Assembly: GCA_005776545.1 (NCBI GenBank)
Contig: SXOY01000366.1
Location: 1 to 6,032 of the forward strand
DNA: 6,032 nucleotides
Origin: Planctomycetia bacterium
GTDB lineage: Bacteria; Planctomycetota; Phycisphaerae; Phycisphaerales; UBA1924
Direction: 5' to 3'
Shown here: positions 1-6,032 of the stretch, in pieces
Position numbering within the stretch: the first letter of the stretch is position 1
Layout of the letters: every line of letters starts with the position of its first letter
Notes under the pieces: generated by a model
Seen by the model: only the letters and a program-made list of their open reading frames with translations
The model's database searches: none
Told to the model about the DNA's origin: nothing
Translations under genes and position numbers: made by a program

Positions 1-2
1 GG

Positions 3-1142
3 GGCGATATCGATATGGTTTTGTATGATGGCTGCCCCGGAACGTATGTTGCCGGATCAGGGGGGGTCGGAAACAGCGAGTTTCTTTCCTTCACCAATAC
101 AGGAACGACATCGCGCGACTACTACTTGAACGTGTACCTGTATAACGACACACGCAACTACTACAACCTGGCGACTAACGTCATTCCACCCGCCCCGCCC
201 GCAAGCGATGCCTGCGGCAGCGCTGTGGCGCTCAATGATGGACAATCGGTGACCGGAACAACGATTGGAGCCACTCTCGATGGCTCGGCCAACTGTGGCG
301 CATCTGGCTCGACACCTGATATTTGGTATTCTTATACCGCGCCTTGCACCGGTACGCTGCATCTGGACACCTTTGGCAGCGCACTTGACACTGTTATTTC
401 CGTACACTCTGCGTGCCCTGGCACCACGGGAAATCAGATTGCCTGTAACGATGACAACGGCGCTGGCGGACTCTGGTCACTTTTGAATATTCCAGTCACA
501 CGCTACACCACATATCTCATTCGCATGTCTGGGTTCAATGGCGCCCAAGGAACATTCACACTGAATGCATCAATGCTCGCGCCGGCGAACGATGCTTGCT
601 CGGCAGCGTTTGCGATTGGAAATGGTTCCTACGCATTTGATACGTGCGGCGCTACGACAGATGGACCGGGCGATGCAACTTGCCAGTTCTTTGGCGATCC
701 CCAAGTCTGGCACGACATGTGGTACAGCTACACCGCATCTTGCTACGGGACAGCGTTTGCGACCACGTGTGGAGCCAACTATGACTCCAAACTCGCCGCC
801 TATACCGCATGTCCAGGCGGTGGCGGCAGGATTCTCGCCTGTAACGATGATTCGTGCGGGCTGCAATCCAATATCAGTTTCCTGGTTGCTCCAGGCCAAA
901 CGTACTTGGTTCGCGTGGGCGGATACAGCGGGGCACGCGGCAGCGGTAATCTCGGCATGAGTTGCTCACCTGATCCATGTCCTGCAGATTTCAATCACGA
1001 TGGCATTGTCGACTTCTTTGACTACCTCGACTTTGTGCAGGCATTCAGTGACGAAAGTGCGGCGGCAGATTTCAATCGCGACTACGTGATTGACTTCTTC
1101 GACTACCTGGACTTCGTGCAGGTATTCAGCAACGGCTGCTGA
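3..1142 (+). CDS. Secreted multi-domain protein with PPC-like repeats and C-terminal GC-type dockerin-like module (5' partial)
   Basis: The frame is open to the left edge (Gly-Asp-Ile-Asp precede the ATG at 15), so the true start is upstream and that Met is internal. Residues here count from it. Residues 1-57 look like the end of a bacterial pre-peptidase C-terminal (PPC) beta-sandwich (DMVLYDGCPG, then YYLNVYLYN). Two related modules follow, about 64-186 and 190-317. They share (S/N)DAC, WYSYTA, ACPG, ACNDD and YL(I/V)R, and are rich in paired Cys, as expected for exported beta-sandwich domains. The C-terminus (325-375) holds two EF-hand/dockerin-like loops: DFNHDGIVDFFD at 325 and DFNRDYVIDFFD at 352, each followed by YLDFVQ(A/V)FS, and the protein ends in Gly-Cys. 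This resembles the GC-type dockerin tails that I recall from planctomycete extracellular proteins. No catalytic domain is visible in the part present; one could lie upstream. The role is inferred to be extracellular binding or surface anchoring, with calcium as the probable ligand. Confidence 0.85.
   Translation, partial: GDIDMVLYDGCPGTYVAGSGGVGNSEFLSFTNTGTTSRDYYLNVYLYNDTRNYYNLATNVIPPAPPASDACGSAVALNDGQSVTGTTIGATLDGSANCGASGSTPDIWYSYTAPCTGTLHLDTFGSALDTVISVHSACPGTTGNQIACNDDNGAGGLWSLLNIPVTRYTTYLIRMSGFNGAQGTFTLNASMLAPANDACSAAFAIGNGSYAFDTCGATTDGPGDATCQFFGDPQVWHDMWYSYTASCYGTAFATTCGANYDSKLAAYTACPGGGGRILACNDDSCGLQSNISFLVAPGQTYLVRVGGYSGARGSGNLGMSCSPDPCPADFNHDGIVDFFDYLDFVQAFSDESAAADFNRDYVIDFFDYLDFVQVFSNGC
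987..1130 (+). repeat. Tandem duplicated EF-hand/dockerin-like coding repeat
   Basis: Two in-frame copies of 21 codons (987-1049 and 1068-1130) lie 81 bases apart and match at 50 of 63 bases by hand count. Both encode an EF-type calcium loop with Asp1, Asn3, Asp5, Asp9 and Asp12, followed by YLDFVQ and FS. The second copy has Tyr where the first has the usual loop Gly6. In the last 13 codons, four of five base differences are synonymous. Confidence 0.85.
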
Positions 1143-1156
1143 TTCGGTACACTAAC

Positions 1157-1202
1157 AAAAACGCCGGCCGCATTCGATCTGAACGCGGCCGGCTTTCTTT
1201 TT
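1157..1202. terminator. Bidirectional rho-independent terminator between convergent genes
   Basis: A perfect 9-bp GC-rich stem (gccggccgc at 1163-1171 with gcggccggc at 1185-1193) encloses a 13-nt loop, in which ttc/gaa can add three more pairs past one mismatch. On the plus strand the stem is followed by TTTCTTTTT (1194-1202). On the minus strand, after one G, it is followed by five T (1161-1157). It lies 14 bases after the plus-strand stop at 1142 and 11 bases past the minus-strand stop at 1214, so it can end transcripts from both sides. Confidence 0.87.
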
Positions 1203-1213
1203 GGACAAACTAG

Positions 1214-2488
1214 TTATGGAAGTTCGCGAACGAAGATGTTGGTGAACTCGATCGCACCGTCGTGCTTCTGCAACGCGATGGGGCCGGCCGCATCTACGTC
1301 CGGCAACAGTGCATCTTCAAGCACTTGTTTGTCGTTGAGCTTCACCGAGAGTTTTTTGCCCTTCATCGTGATATGAAAGCGGTTCCATTGGCCGATCGGT
1401 TTATCTGCCGCGACTTTCGGAGTAACGCCGGCTCGCACTTTTTCGTTCTGTGCATTATCTGTTCGATATCCATAGACCTCGCCAGAGCCAACCGGCCAGC
1501 ACCAGATATTGACCTGGGACTTGCTGGAACCGCGGAGATAGATGCCGCTATCACCGGCATCTGTGACAGTTGCAGTCTTGGGCTTGCCTTGCTCATCAAC
1601 CGCGTTCGAGCCATCTGGGTTCACAACAGGGCGCTCGGCGGTTTCGCCTTTACCGGTCCAGCGCCAATCGCAGATGAGTTCGAAATTTTTGTAGGATTTT
1701 TTGGACCAGAGATCTTCGCCCTTGCCATCGAAGACGATGTTGTTGCCTGACGCCACAAAGTGACCTTCGTGTGCACTTGTGAAATTCCAGTCGCGGAAAT
1801 CTCCGGCAAAGAGTTGAGTCCAGCCATTTGCGTCGGATGCCTCAGCCGCGGCGTTGGAACTTGGCAAGGGTGTAAGCGTGATGTTCTTGAACTGAACCGG
1901 AGTCCCTTCAGATTCGAGACAGATGTACCCGTTTCTTGGTGATACGTTCTTGGCGCTGTTGACGACAACGCCATTGATGCTGAGTTCGATAGTTCCGTTG
2001 TTGCAGACAACCTTGTAGTGATTCCAATCGGTGGGCTTTGTGGTTTTAGATGTTGGATAGGACCGATCTGTGAGTGTTCCATTGATGGTGCGTGGATGAT
2101 CTGGCGTCATCTTCGCGCCCCAGATTGGGAAAATGTCGCCATCACAGGTGTACCAGTCGGCTTCGGATCCGACCATGATCTGTACTTCAATGGCGCGAGA
2201 GAACGGCACGCCCACGGCTGGCAGACCATCAGACCACACGAACAAACCCGCATTACCTTGCTTTTCCAGGTGCTTCCAATCGAGTTCAAGCACGTAGTTC
2301 TCAAACATCTCGTTCGTGCGGAGCAATCCCGTGGGCTTGCCAGTGCAATAGATCATTTCGTCTTTGACCGTAAACGTTTCTGGCGTGACATTGACCGGCG
2401 TCCAGTGCGAAAGATCCTTTCCTGAGAAAAGTTGGATCGGCGCAGGGTCGGCACCCAGAACGGCAGCAACAATCAGCAATGAAAGCAT
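1214..2488 (-). CDS. Secreted protein with two DUF1080 (3-keto-disaccharide hydrolase-like) domains
   Basis: The protein has 424 residues. A short hydrophobic N-terminus (MLSLLIVAAVLGA) looks like an export signal with cleavage near residues 12-13, though it lacks the usual basic residues. Domain 1 (about 18-208) begins with LFSGKDLSHW and has NAGLFVW at 79, IEVQI at 100, WNHYKVV at 155 and LESEGTPVQFKNITL. A short Ala/Ser-rich linker (209-221) leads to domain 2 (about 222-424), beginning WTQLFAGDFRDW, with DSGIYLRG at 313, WNRFHITMKG at 368 and LQKHDGAIEFTNIFV near the end. This is the PF06439 (DUF1080) pattern: a concanavalin-like beta-sandwich, very abundant in planctomycetes, in which some members hydrolyse 3-keto-glycosides. 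Domain 2 carries an extra polar stretch at about 279-310. The ATG at 2488 is chosen because AGGAG sits 8 nt upstream and the signal-like sequence starts there. A longer in-frame opening to 2695 would overlap the membrane-protein gene and has no matching domain. The exact substrate cannot be told. Confidence 0.9.
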   Translation of the reverse strand: MLSLLIVAAVLGADPAPIQLFSGKDLSHWTPVNVTPETFTVKDEMIYCTGKPTGLLRTNEMFENYVLELDWKHLEKQGNAGLFVWSDGLPAVGVPFSRAIEVQIMVGSEADWYTCDGDIFPIWGAKMTPDHPRTINGTLTDRSYPTSKTTKPTDWNHYKVVCNNGTIELSINGVVVNSAKNVSPRNGYICLESEGTPVQFKNITLTPLPSSNAAAEASDANGWTQLFAGDFRDWNFTSAHEGHFVASGNNIVFDGKGEDLWSKKSYKNFELICDWRWTGKGETAERPVVNPDGSNAVDEQGKPKTATVTDAGDSGIYLRGSSKSQVNIWCWPVGSGEVYGYRTDNAQNEKVRAGVTPKVAADKPIGQWNRFHITMKGKKLSVKLNDKQVLEDALLPDVDAAGPIALQKHDGAIEFTNIFVRELP

Positions 2489-2496
2489 GTGTGAAA

Positions 2497-2501
2497 CTCC
2501 T
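2497..2501 (-). promoter_or_regulatory. Shine-Dalgarno site for the DUF1080 gene
   Basis: AGGAG on the minus strand lies 8 nt before the ATG at 2488-2486. It fixes the start against the 69-codon upstream extension of the same frame. It falls in the 29-nt gap after the stop of the membrane-protein gene. It is the only clear Shine-Dalgarno site among the four gene starts in the window. Confidence 0.8.
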
Positions 2502-2517
2502 ATTGGTGAAAGTGTAG

Positions 2518-3585
2518 TTACTGAATTCTTAAGACGACGCGGAGAAGCATTGTACCGAGCGACTGCGCAAGCGATGGTCTGGGAGGCGGGAGATTCACAG
2601 GAAATCGGCATGGAAATCGCATGCCACATTCCGGACAACGCTTGATCATGACGGGTGGGCCTGCACCTTCCAGCGAGTATTGACAACTCGGACATGCGCC
2701 TGTGCGAAATGCGAGATCGAGATTTTTAGAAGTACGCGTGACGGTGCGATTAGACACTCTCACCATGACGATGATGGAAAGTGGGATCACAAGTGTTATG
2801 GCAGTGGAACCAAATGTGAACCGTCCTGTGACGCTTACGAGATACCCGTAGGAAGCAAGAAGCACGAGAACCACGATCACAATCACCGGCGCAACAAGTT
2901 CCTGGGTCAACGAGGTCGAAGCTAACATGGATTTCATCGCTTTCAACGAAGGAGGGCGACCGGTCAGCGGCTGAATATTCCTTCTTCGTAGGCGTTCGGC
3001 GTGCAACATCATCAACTTGCGAGTGCGGAGCCGACATACTCCCATGCAAAATCCAACAACAAATGTAAGTATGGGGATACCGATCCACGCAAGACACCAA
3101 ATTGCAAGAACTGTTCCGATTGAATCTCCGTGAGCTGATTCAAAATCGGAAATGGTGGCGGACATTAGACACAGCCCCACACCACTCAGCCACGCCAGAG
3201 GTGTGCAACATAGCGCAATAAGCGAAATTCGCCGAACCCGGCGGCACAACTGCTCAAACCTCCACAAGCGAGTTGCCAACCCGTGGGTATCGCCGAATAT
3301 CGGCAGCGAAAGATGGCACCGGTCCTGCAAATCGAAGGCGACTGAAAGTTCTGCCCAGGGCGAATTGGACCGACGCGTTGTTGACATGTTAAACATACAG
3401 TAGGAATTGGCTGCCATTGGATAGCGGCCAGCAGCTCGCATCGCGAGACCGTTCAAGCAGCGAGAGAACTCGCTGATGATGTCGCGAATAAGATCGGCCC
3501 AACGCGCACGAATGTCAAGATCAACCTTGTCCCCTTTGAGCTGGTCCAACGGGTTGAACTCACTGCACAATATCGAAGGCGGCAA
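2518..3585 (-). CDS. Unrecognised four-helix membrane protein with C-terminal zinc ribbon
   Basis: I do not recognise this as a named family. The 355-residue reading has a soluble N-terminal part (1-118) ending in a basic stretch (RLWRFEQLCRRVRR). It then has hydrophobic segments at about 120-144, 157-184, 230-252 and 259-277, and a C-terminal tail. The tail has C298-P-S-C301 and C317-P-E-C320, a classic two-knuckle zinc-ribbon pattern (CPxCxY, then CPECG) often seen in planctomycete membrane proteins. The positive-inside rule puts both ends and the very basic loop at 185-228 in the cytoplasm. The start is uncertain. The longest reading begins with TTG at 3585, six bases after the guaB stop, without a Shine-Dalgarno. 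Other Met codons are at 3441, 3417, 3396 and 3387, also without one. By hand count the first 48 codons show GC of about 54, 40 and 69 percent at codon positions 1, 2 and 3, a coding-like pattern that favours the long form. Packing suggests cotranscription with guaB and the DUF1080 gene. Confidence 0.75.
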   Translation of the reverse strand: MPPSILCSEFNPLDQLKGDKVDLDIRARWADLIRDIISEFSRCLNGLAMRAAGRYPMAANSYCMFNMSTTRRSNSPWAELSVAFDLQDRCHLSLPIFGDTHGLATRLWRFEQLCRRVRRISLIALCCTPLAWLSGVGLCLMSATISDFESAHGDSIGTVLAIWCLAWIGIPILTFVVGFCMGVCRLRTRKLMMLHAERLRRRNIQPLTGRPPSLKAMKSMLASTSLTQELVAPVIVIVVLVLLASYGYLVSVTGRFTFGSTAITLVIPLSIIVMVRVSNRTVTRTSKNLDLAFRTGACPSCQYSLEGAGPPVMIKRCPECGMRFPCRFPVNLPPPRPSLAQSLGTMLLRVVLRIQ

Positions 3586-3591
3586 TTCCGA

Positions 3592-5199
3592 TCAGTTCAG
3601 ACTATCAATCATGTAGTTGGGTGATTCCTTGGTGATCTTTATGTCGTGCGGATGGTTCTCAACCACTGTCGCACTCGACACTTTGCAGAACATGGCGTTC
3701 TGTCGCAGCTCTTCTATGGTGGCACAACCGCAATACCCCATGCTGGCCCGGATTCCGCCAGCGAGCTGATAAGCGAAATCGGCGAGCGTGCCGCGGTATG
3801 GAACCAGTCCGTCGACGCCTTCGGGAACAAACTTCTTCACAGCTTTTCCGGATGCGTCGAGACTGTCAGCTTGGCGATATCGATCGGCACTCCCGGCGTT
3901 CATCGCCCCCTCCGAGCCCATGCCGCGGTAGCTCTTGTAACGCCGGCCATGAGAGATCACCAGTTCGCCCGGCGACTCATCCAGCCCCGCAAAAAGTGAA
4001 CCCATCATGACTGCGTGTGCGCCCGCAGCGAGAGCCTTGGGAATGTCACCAGAATGACGAATGCCGCCATCGGCGATGATTGCCACGGTTGGATCAGCCT
4101 CCTGCACACCACGCAAGACTTCCATAATTGCCGTGATCTGCGGCATTCCCACACCTGTAACCACGCGCGTCGTGCAGATTGATCCGGGACCGATTCCGAC
4201 CTTTACAGCATCCGCCCCCGCAGCAATGAGATCTTTGGCGGCATCGGCAGTCACGATATTTCCGGCCACTATTTGAATATTATAATGTTTCTTGATCTCG
4301 CGAACCATGTTCATGACGTTGTCGGTGTGTCCGTGCGCTGTGTCGACTGTGATGACATCGACTTCCGCTTCGACAAGGGCGGCAACGCGATCCATCTGCC
4401 CAGGCCCAACCGCCGCACCGCACAGCAGTCGCCCGCCAGCATCGGTGACCGCACGAGGGAAGCTGGACAATCGCTCAATGTCCCGCATGGTAATGAGACC
4501 CACCAGATTGTGAGAGCTATCCACAAGCAACAGTTTTTCGACCTTGTTCTTATTGAGAATCCGCTCTGCCTCAAGAAGTGTTGTAGTGTCGGGTGCGGTG
4601 ATCAGCCCCTTGTGCGTCATAACTTCCCGCACTTGCGTTGCAGGATCTTCTACGAATTTCAAGTCGCGACGGGTGAGGATCCCCAGCAACTTCCCCTTTC
4701 CCCGCGGCGTACTGGAACCATCTTCGGTAATTGGGAAACCAGAGACGTTATGAGCACGCATCAGTTCCTTGGCTTTGGCAACGTTGTCACCAGGCCCGAG
4801 CGTGAGCGGGTCACGGATAATGCCGTTGGCCGATCGCTTCACTTTTGTAACTTCGCGCGCCTGTGCCTCAATCGACATGTTCTTGTGGATGATCCCGATG
4901 CCGCCTTCCTGGGCAAGGGCGATCGCCAGGGCGTGCTCGGTCACGGTGTCCATGGGCGCGGAGATCAGCGGCACATTGAGGTTGAGCGAACGTGTGAACT
5001 TGCAGCGAGTATCGGCCTGTGCGGGGGTGACTGATGACCGACGCGGAATCAGCAGAACATCGTCGAAGGTAATGCCTTCGAGCACGATTTTTGAATACAC
5101 TGGCGCGTTGGCAAGTGCGGCGACCGTGCGCGGCGTAATTGGACTTTGCTTGTTTGGGGTGCTGGGGGTGCCGGACGCAGAAATAGTGTGGCTTTCCAT
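3592..5199 (-). CDS. guaB: Inosine-5'-monophosphate dehydrogenase
   Basis: This cytoplasmic enzyme oxidises IMP to XMP with NAD+, the committed step of GMP synthesis. From the ATG at 5199 the protein has 535 residues, against about 490 in typical bacterial forms. The conserved fold starts at about 41 ([12 protein letters not shown]). [12 protein letters not shown] is at 77-88. Two CBS regulatory domains are inserted at about 127-185 and 191-245. VDTAHG at 285 belongs to the cofactor side. [11 protein letters not shown] holds the catalytic Cys342. [18 protein letters not shown] (377-394) and the MMGSLFAG segment that follows bind the IMP phosphate. RGMGSEGAM (425) and DRY (439-441) form the mobile flap with the catalytic Arg-Tyr pair. 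All key residues are present. The N-terminus is about 35-40 residues longer than usual and rich in Ser, Thr and Pro. The frame stays open to a TTG at 5259, but the added 20 residues look unlike protein, so I chose the ATG. No Shine-Dalgarno is visible before either. It is transcribed divergently from the aminotransferase gene. Confidence 0.97.
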   Translation of the reverse strand: MESHTISASGTPSTPNKQSPITPRTVAALANAPVYSKIVLEGITFDDVLLIPRRSSVTPAQADTRCKFTRSLNLNVPLISAPMDTVTEHALAIALAQEGGIGIIHKNMSIEAQAREVTKVKRSANGIIRDPLTLGPGDNVAKAKELMRAHNVSGFPITEDGSSTPRGKGKLLGILTRRDLKFVEDPATQVREVMTHKGLITAPDTTTLLEAERILNKNKVEKLLLVDSSHNLVGLITMRDIERLSSFPRAVTDAGGRLLCGAAVGPGQMDRVAALVEAEVDVITVDTAHGHTDNVMNMVREIKKHYNIQIVAGNIVTADAAKDLIAAGADAVKVGIGPGSICTTRVVTGVGMPQITAIMEVLRGVQEADPTVAIIADGGIRHSGDIPKALAAGAHAVMMGSLFAGLDESPGELVISHGRRYKSYRGMGSEGAMNAGSADRYRQADSLDASGKAVKKFVPEGVDGLVPYRGTLADFAYQLAGGIRASMGYCGCATIEELRQNAMFCKVSSATVVENHPHDIKITKESPNYMIDSLN

Positions 5200-5326
5200 G
5201 GGAGAGTGTCGCAGCCTGTGGCACAAAGTCAAGTTTGCTCGCCACCGGAGTAACGGCAATTCTGAGGGACACTGGAAAGATTGTGGACTCTGTTTGGTGT
5301 AGTTTGCGGCGAACTTGCGTCCGAGT
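5200..5326. promoter_or_regulatory. Divergent intergenic region, presumed promoters of guaB and the aminotransferase gene
   Basis: These 127 bases separate the divergent start codons of guaB and the aminotransferase, so promoters for both are expected here or just inside the 5' ends. I see no convincing -35/-10 pair. On the minus strand, TTGACT near 5230 could be a -35, but the bases 17 nt further on are a poor -10. No inverted repeat that would suggest an operator or riboswitch stands out. The assignment rests on gene layout alone. Confidence 0.35.
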
Positions 5327-6032
5327 ATGGCGTCGCTACCCTCGCCGATGGTCTCACACCGACTTCAGCCATTTGGGACGAGCATTTTTGCTGAGACGAC
5401 TGCGCTTGCCGCGAAATACGGGGCGATCAATCTCTCGCAGGGCTTTCCTGATTTTGATGGACCGGTGTTTGTAAAAGACGCGGCAATACGGGCGATGAAC
5501 GCTGGGCACAATCAGTATGCGCGAACACTGGGGATCCCGGCACTGAACGAAGCAATTGCTGAGTCGTTTCAGAAATCGGGAGGCCTGAGAGTGAATCCAG
5601 AGACCATGGTCACGGTGACAAGCGGTTGCACCGAAGCGTTACCCGCCACGTTTCTGGGACTTATCAATCCTGGCGATGAGGTGATTTTGTTTGAGCCGTA
5701 TTACGACTCCTATCGCGCGTGTGTTGAACTTGCTGGGGCGACGGCGAGATTTGTGTCGCTGTTGCCCGGTGTTGATGGAAAGTTCTACTTTGACGAGAAC
5801 GAGCTGCGGCGGGCGTTTGCTCCGTACAACGGAAAATTTCCGCGGGCGATACTTGTGAACACGCCGCATAACCCAACGGGAAAAATGTTTACCAAAGCAG
5901 AACTGTCAGTGATTGCTCGTCTGTGTGTTGAACACGATGTGATTGCAATTGTGGATGAGGTCTACGAGAAACTGACGTTCGAAGCAGATCTCCCCCACTT
6001 ACATCTGGCGACATTTCCCGGCATGGAGAACC
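5327..6032 (+). CDS. PLP-dependent aminotransferase, class I/II fold (3' partial)
   Basis: 235 codons are present and the frame runs off the right edge, so roughly the last 40 percent is missing. It is a fold-type I pyridoxal-phosphate aminotransferase. Visible landmarks are LQPFGTSIFAE at 13-23, INLSQGFPDFDGP at 34-46 (substrate-side loop), NQYARTLGIPALNEAI at 62-77, VTSGCTEAL at 97-105 (PLP phosphate region), FEPYYDSY at 122-129, NTPHNPTG at 178-185 with the Asn that contacts PLP, and DEVYEKLTF at 210-218 with the Asp that pairs with the pyridine nitrogen and the nearby Tyr. The Schiff-base lysine should follow shortly after residue 235, outside the window. The order and wording match the group that includes methionine/kynurenine/glutamine aminotransferases (YbdL- or KAT-like) and some N-succinyldiaminopimelate aminotransferases. 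The substrate cannot be decided. The ATG at 5327 is the first after an in-frame TAG at 5300. The ATG at 5348 is an alternative, and neither has a clear Shine-Dalgarno. Confidence 0.93.
   Translation, partial: MASLPSPMVSHRLQPFGTSIFAETTALAAKYGAINLSQGFPDFDGPVFVKDAAIRAMNAGHNQYARTLGIPALNEAIAESFQKSGGLRVNPETMVTVTSGCTEALPATFLGLINPGDEVILFEPYYDSYRACVELAGATARFVSLLPGVDGKFYFDENELRRAFAPYNGKFPRAILVNTPHNPTGKMFTKAELSVIARLCVEHDVIAIVDEVYEKLTFEADLPHLHLATFPGMEN

Noticed and set aside
7..16. Perfect palindrome ATATCGATAT at the left edge
   Set aside because: It is short and lies in coding sequence (Gly-Asp-Ile-Asp of a PPC-like domain). Chance is a sufficient explanation.
1621..2082. Minus-strand ORF of 153 codons in a second frame inside the DUF1080 gene
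   Set aside because: It is out of frame with two clear DUF1080 domains, and its composition (Ser, Thr, Pro-rich without motif) is typical of an alternative-frame shadow.
2489..2695. 69-codon N-terminal extension of the DUF1080 frame
   Set aside because: It overlaps the end of the membrane-protein gene in another frame, and a good AGGAG site plus a signal-like sequence mark the start at 2488.
2680..2925. Plus-strand ORF of 81 codons with a Cys/His-rich, metal-binding look
   Set aside because: It lies wholly antisense to the membrane-protein gene, and its Cys and His codons come from the complement of the basic and hydrophobic stretches there. It has no Shine-Dalgarno and no recognisable domain.
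4273..5034. Plus-strand ORF of 253 codons opposite guaB
   Set aside because: It is the antisense shadow of a highly conserved enzyme gene. The translation has no recognisable motif, while the minus strand gives every IMPDH landmark.
5200..5259. 20-codon upstream extension of guaB from a TTG
   Set aside because: The translation is Arg- and Leu-rich with no similarity to IMPDH N-termini, and the ATG at 5199 already gives more than the usual length.

Overview
The window looks like chromosomal DNA of a planctomycete, most likely of the Phycisphaerae lineage. The evidence is a secreted protein ending in a tandem EF-hand/dockerin-like module with repeated DFFDYLDFV and a terminal Gly-Cys, a DUF1080 (3-keto-disaccharide hydrolase fold) protein, and a membrane protein carrying a CPxC...CPxC zinc ribbon. 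All three types are common in that phylum. The assignment comes from family recognition, not from a marker gene.

Layout, left to right. (1) Positions 3-1142, plus strand: the 3' end of a secreted multi-domain protein whose 5' end lies outside the window. (2) Positions 1157-1202: a strong hairpin terminator with T-tracts on both sides, lying between two convergent genes. (3) Positions 1214-2488, minus strand: a secreted protein with two DUF1080 domains. (4) Positions 2518-3585, minus strand: an unrecognised four-helix membrane protein with a C-terminal zinc ribbon. (5) Positions 3592-5199, minus strand: guaB, IMP dehydrogenase, complete with both CBS domains and the catalytic cysteine loop. 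(6) Positions 5200-5326: a short divergent intergenic region. (7) Positions 5327-6032, plus strand: the 5' two-thirds of a fold-type I PLP-dependent aminotransferase, cut by the window end before its Schiff-base lysine.

The three minus-strand genes are tightly packed (6 nt after the guaB stop if the TTG start of the membrane gene is used, then 29 nt). No terminator is visible between them, so they may be transcribed together from the guaB promoter region and end at the shared terminator near 1157-1202. Functionally they do not form an obvious pathway: guaB is purine housekeeping, DUF1080 proteins are linked to extracytoplasmic sugar metabolism, and the membrane protein is of unknown role.

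I found no tRNA, rRNA, CRISPR array, insertion sequence or phage feature. The window is mostly ordinary chromosomal sequence. The points most worth a second look are the membrane ORF that opens in the same frame directly after the guaB stop, the N-terminal extension of guaB, and the duplicated dockerin-like end of the first gene.
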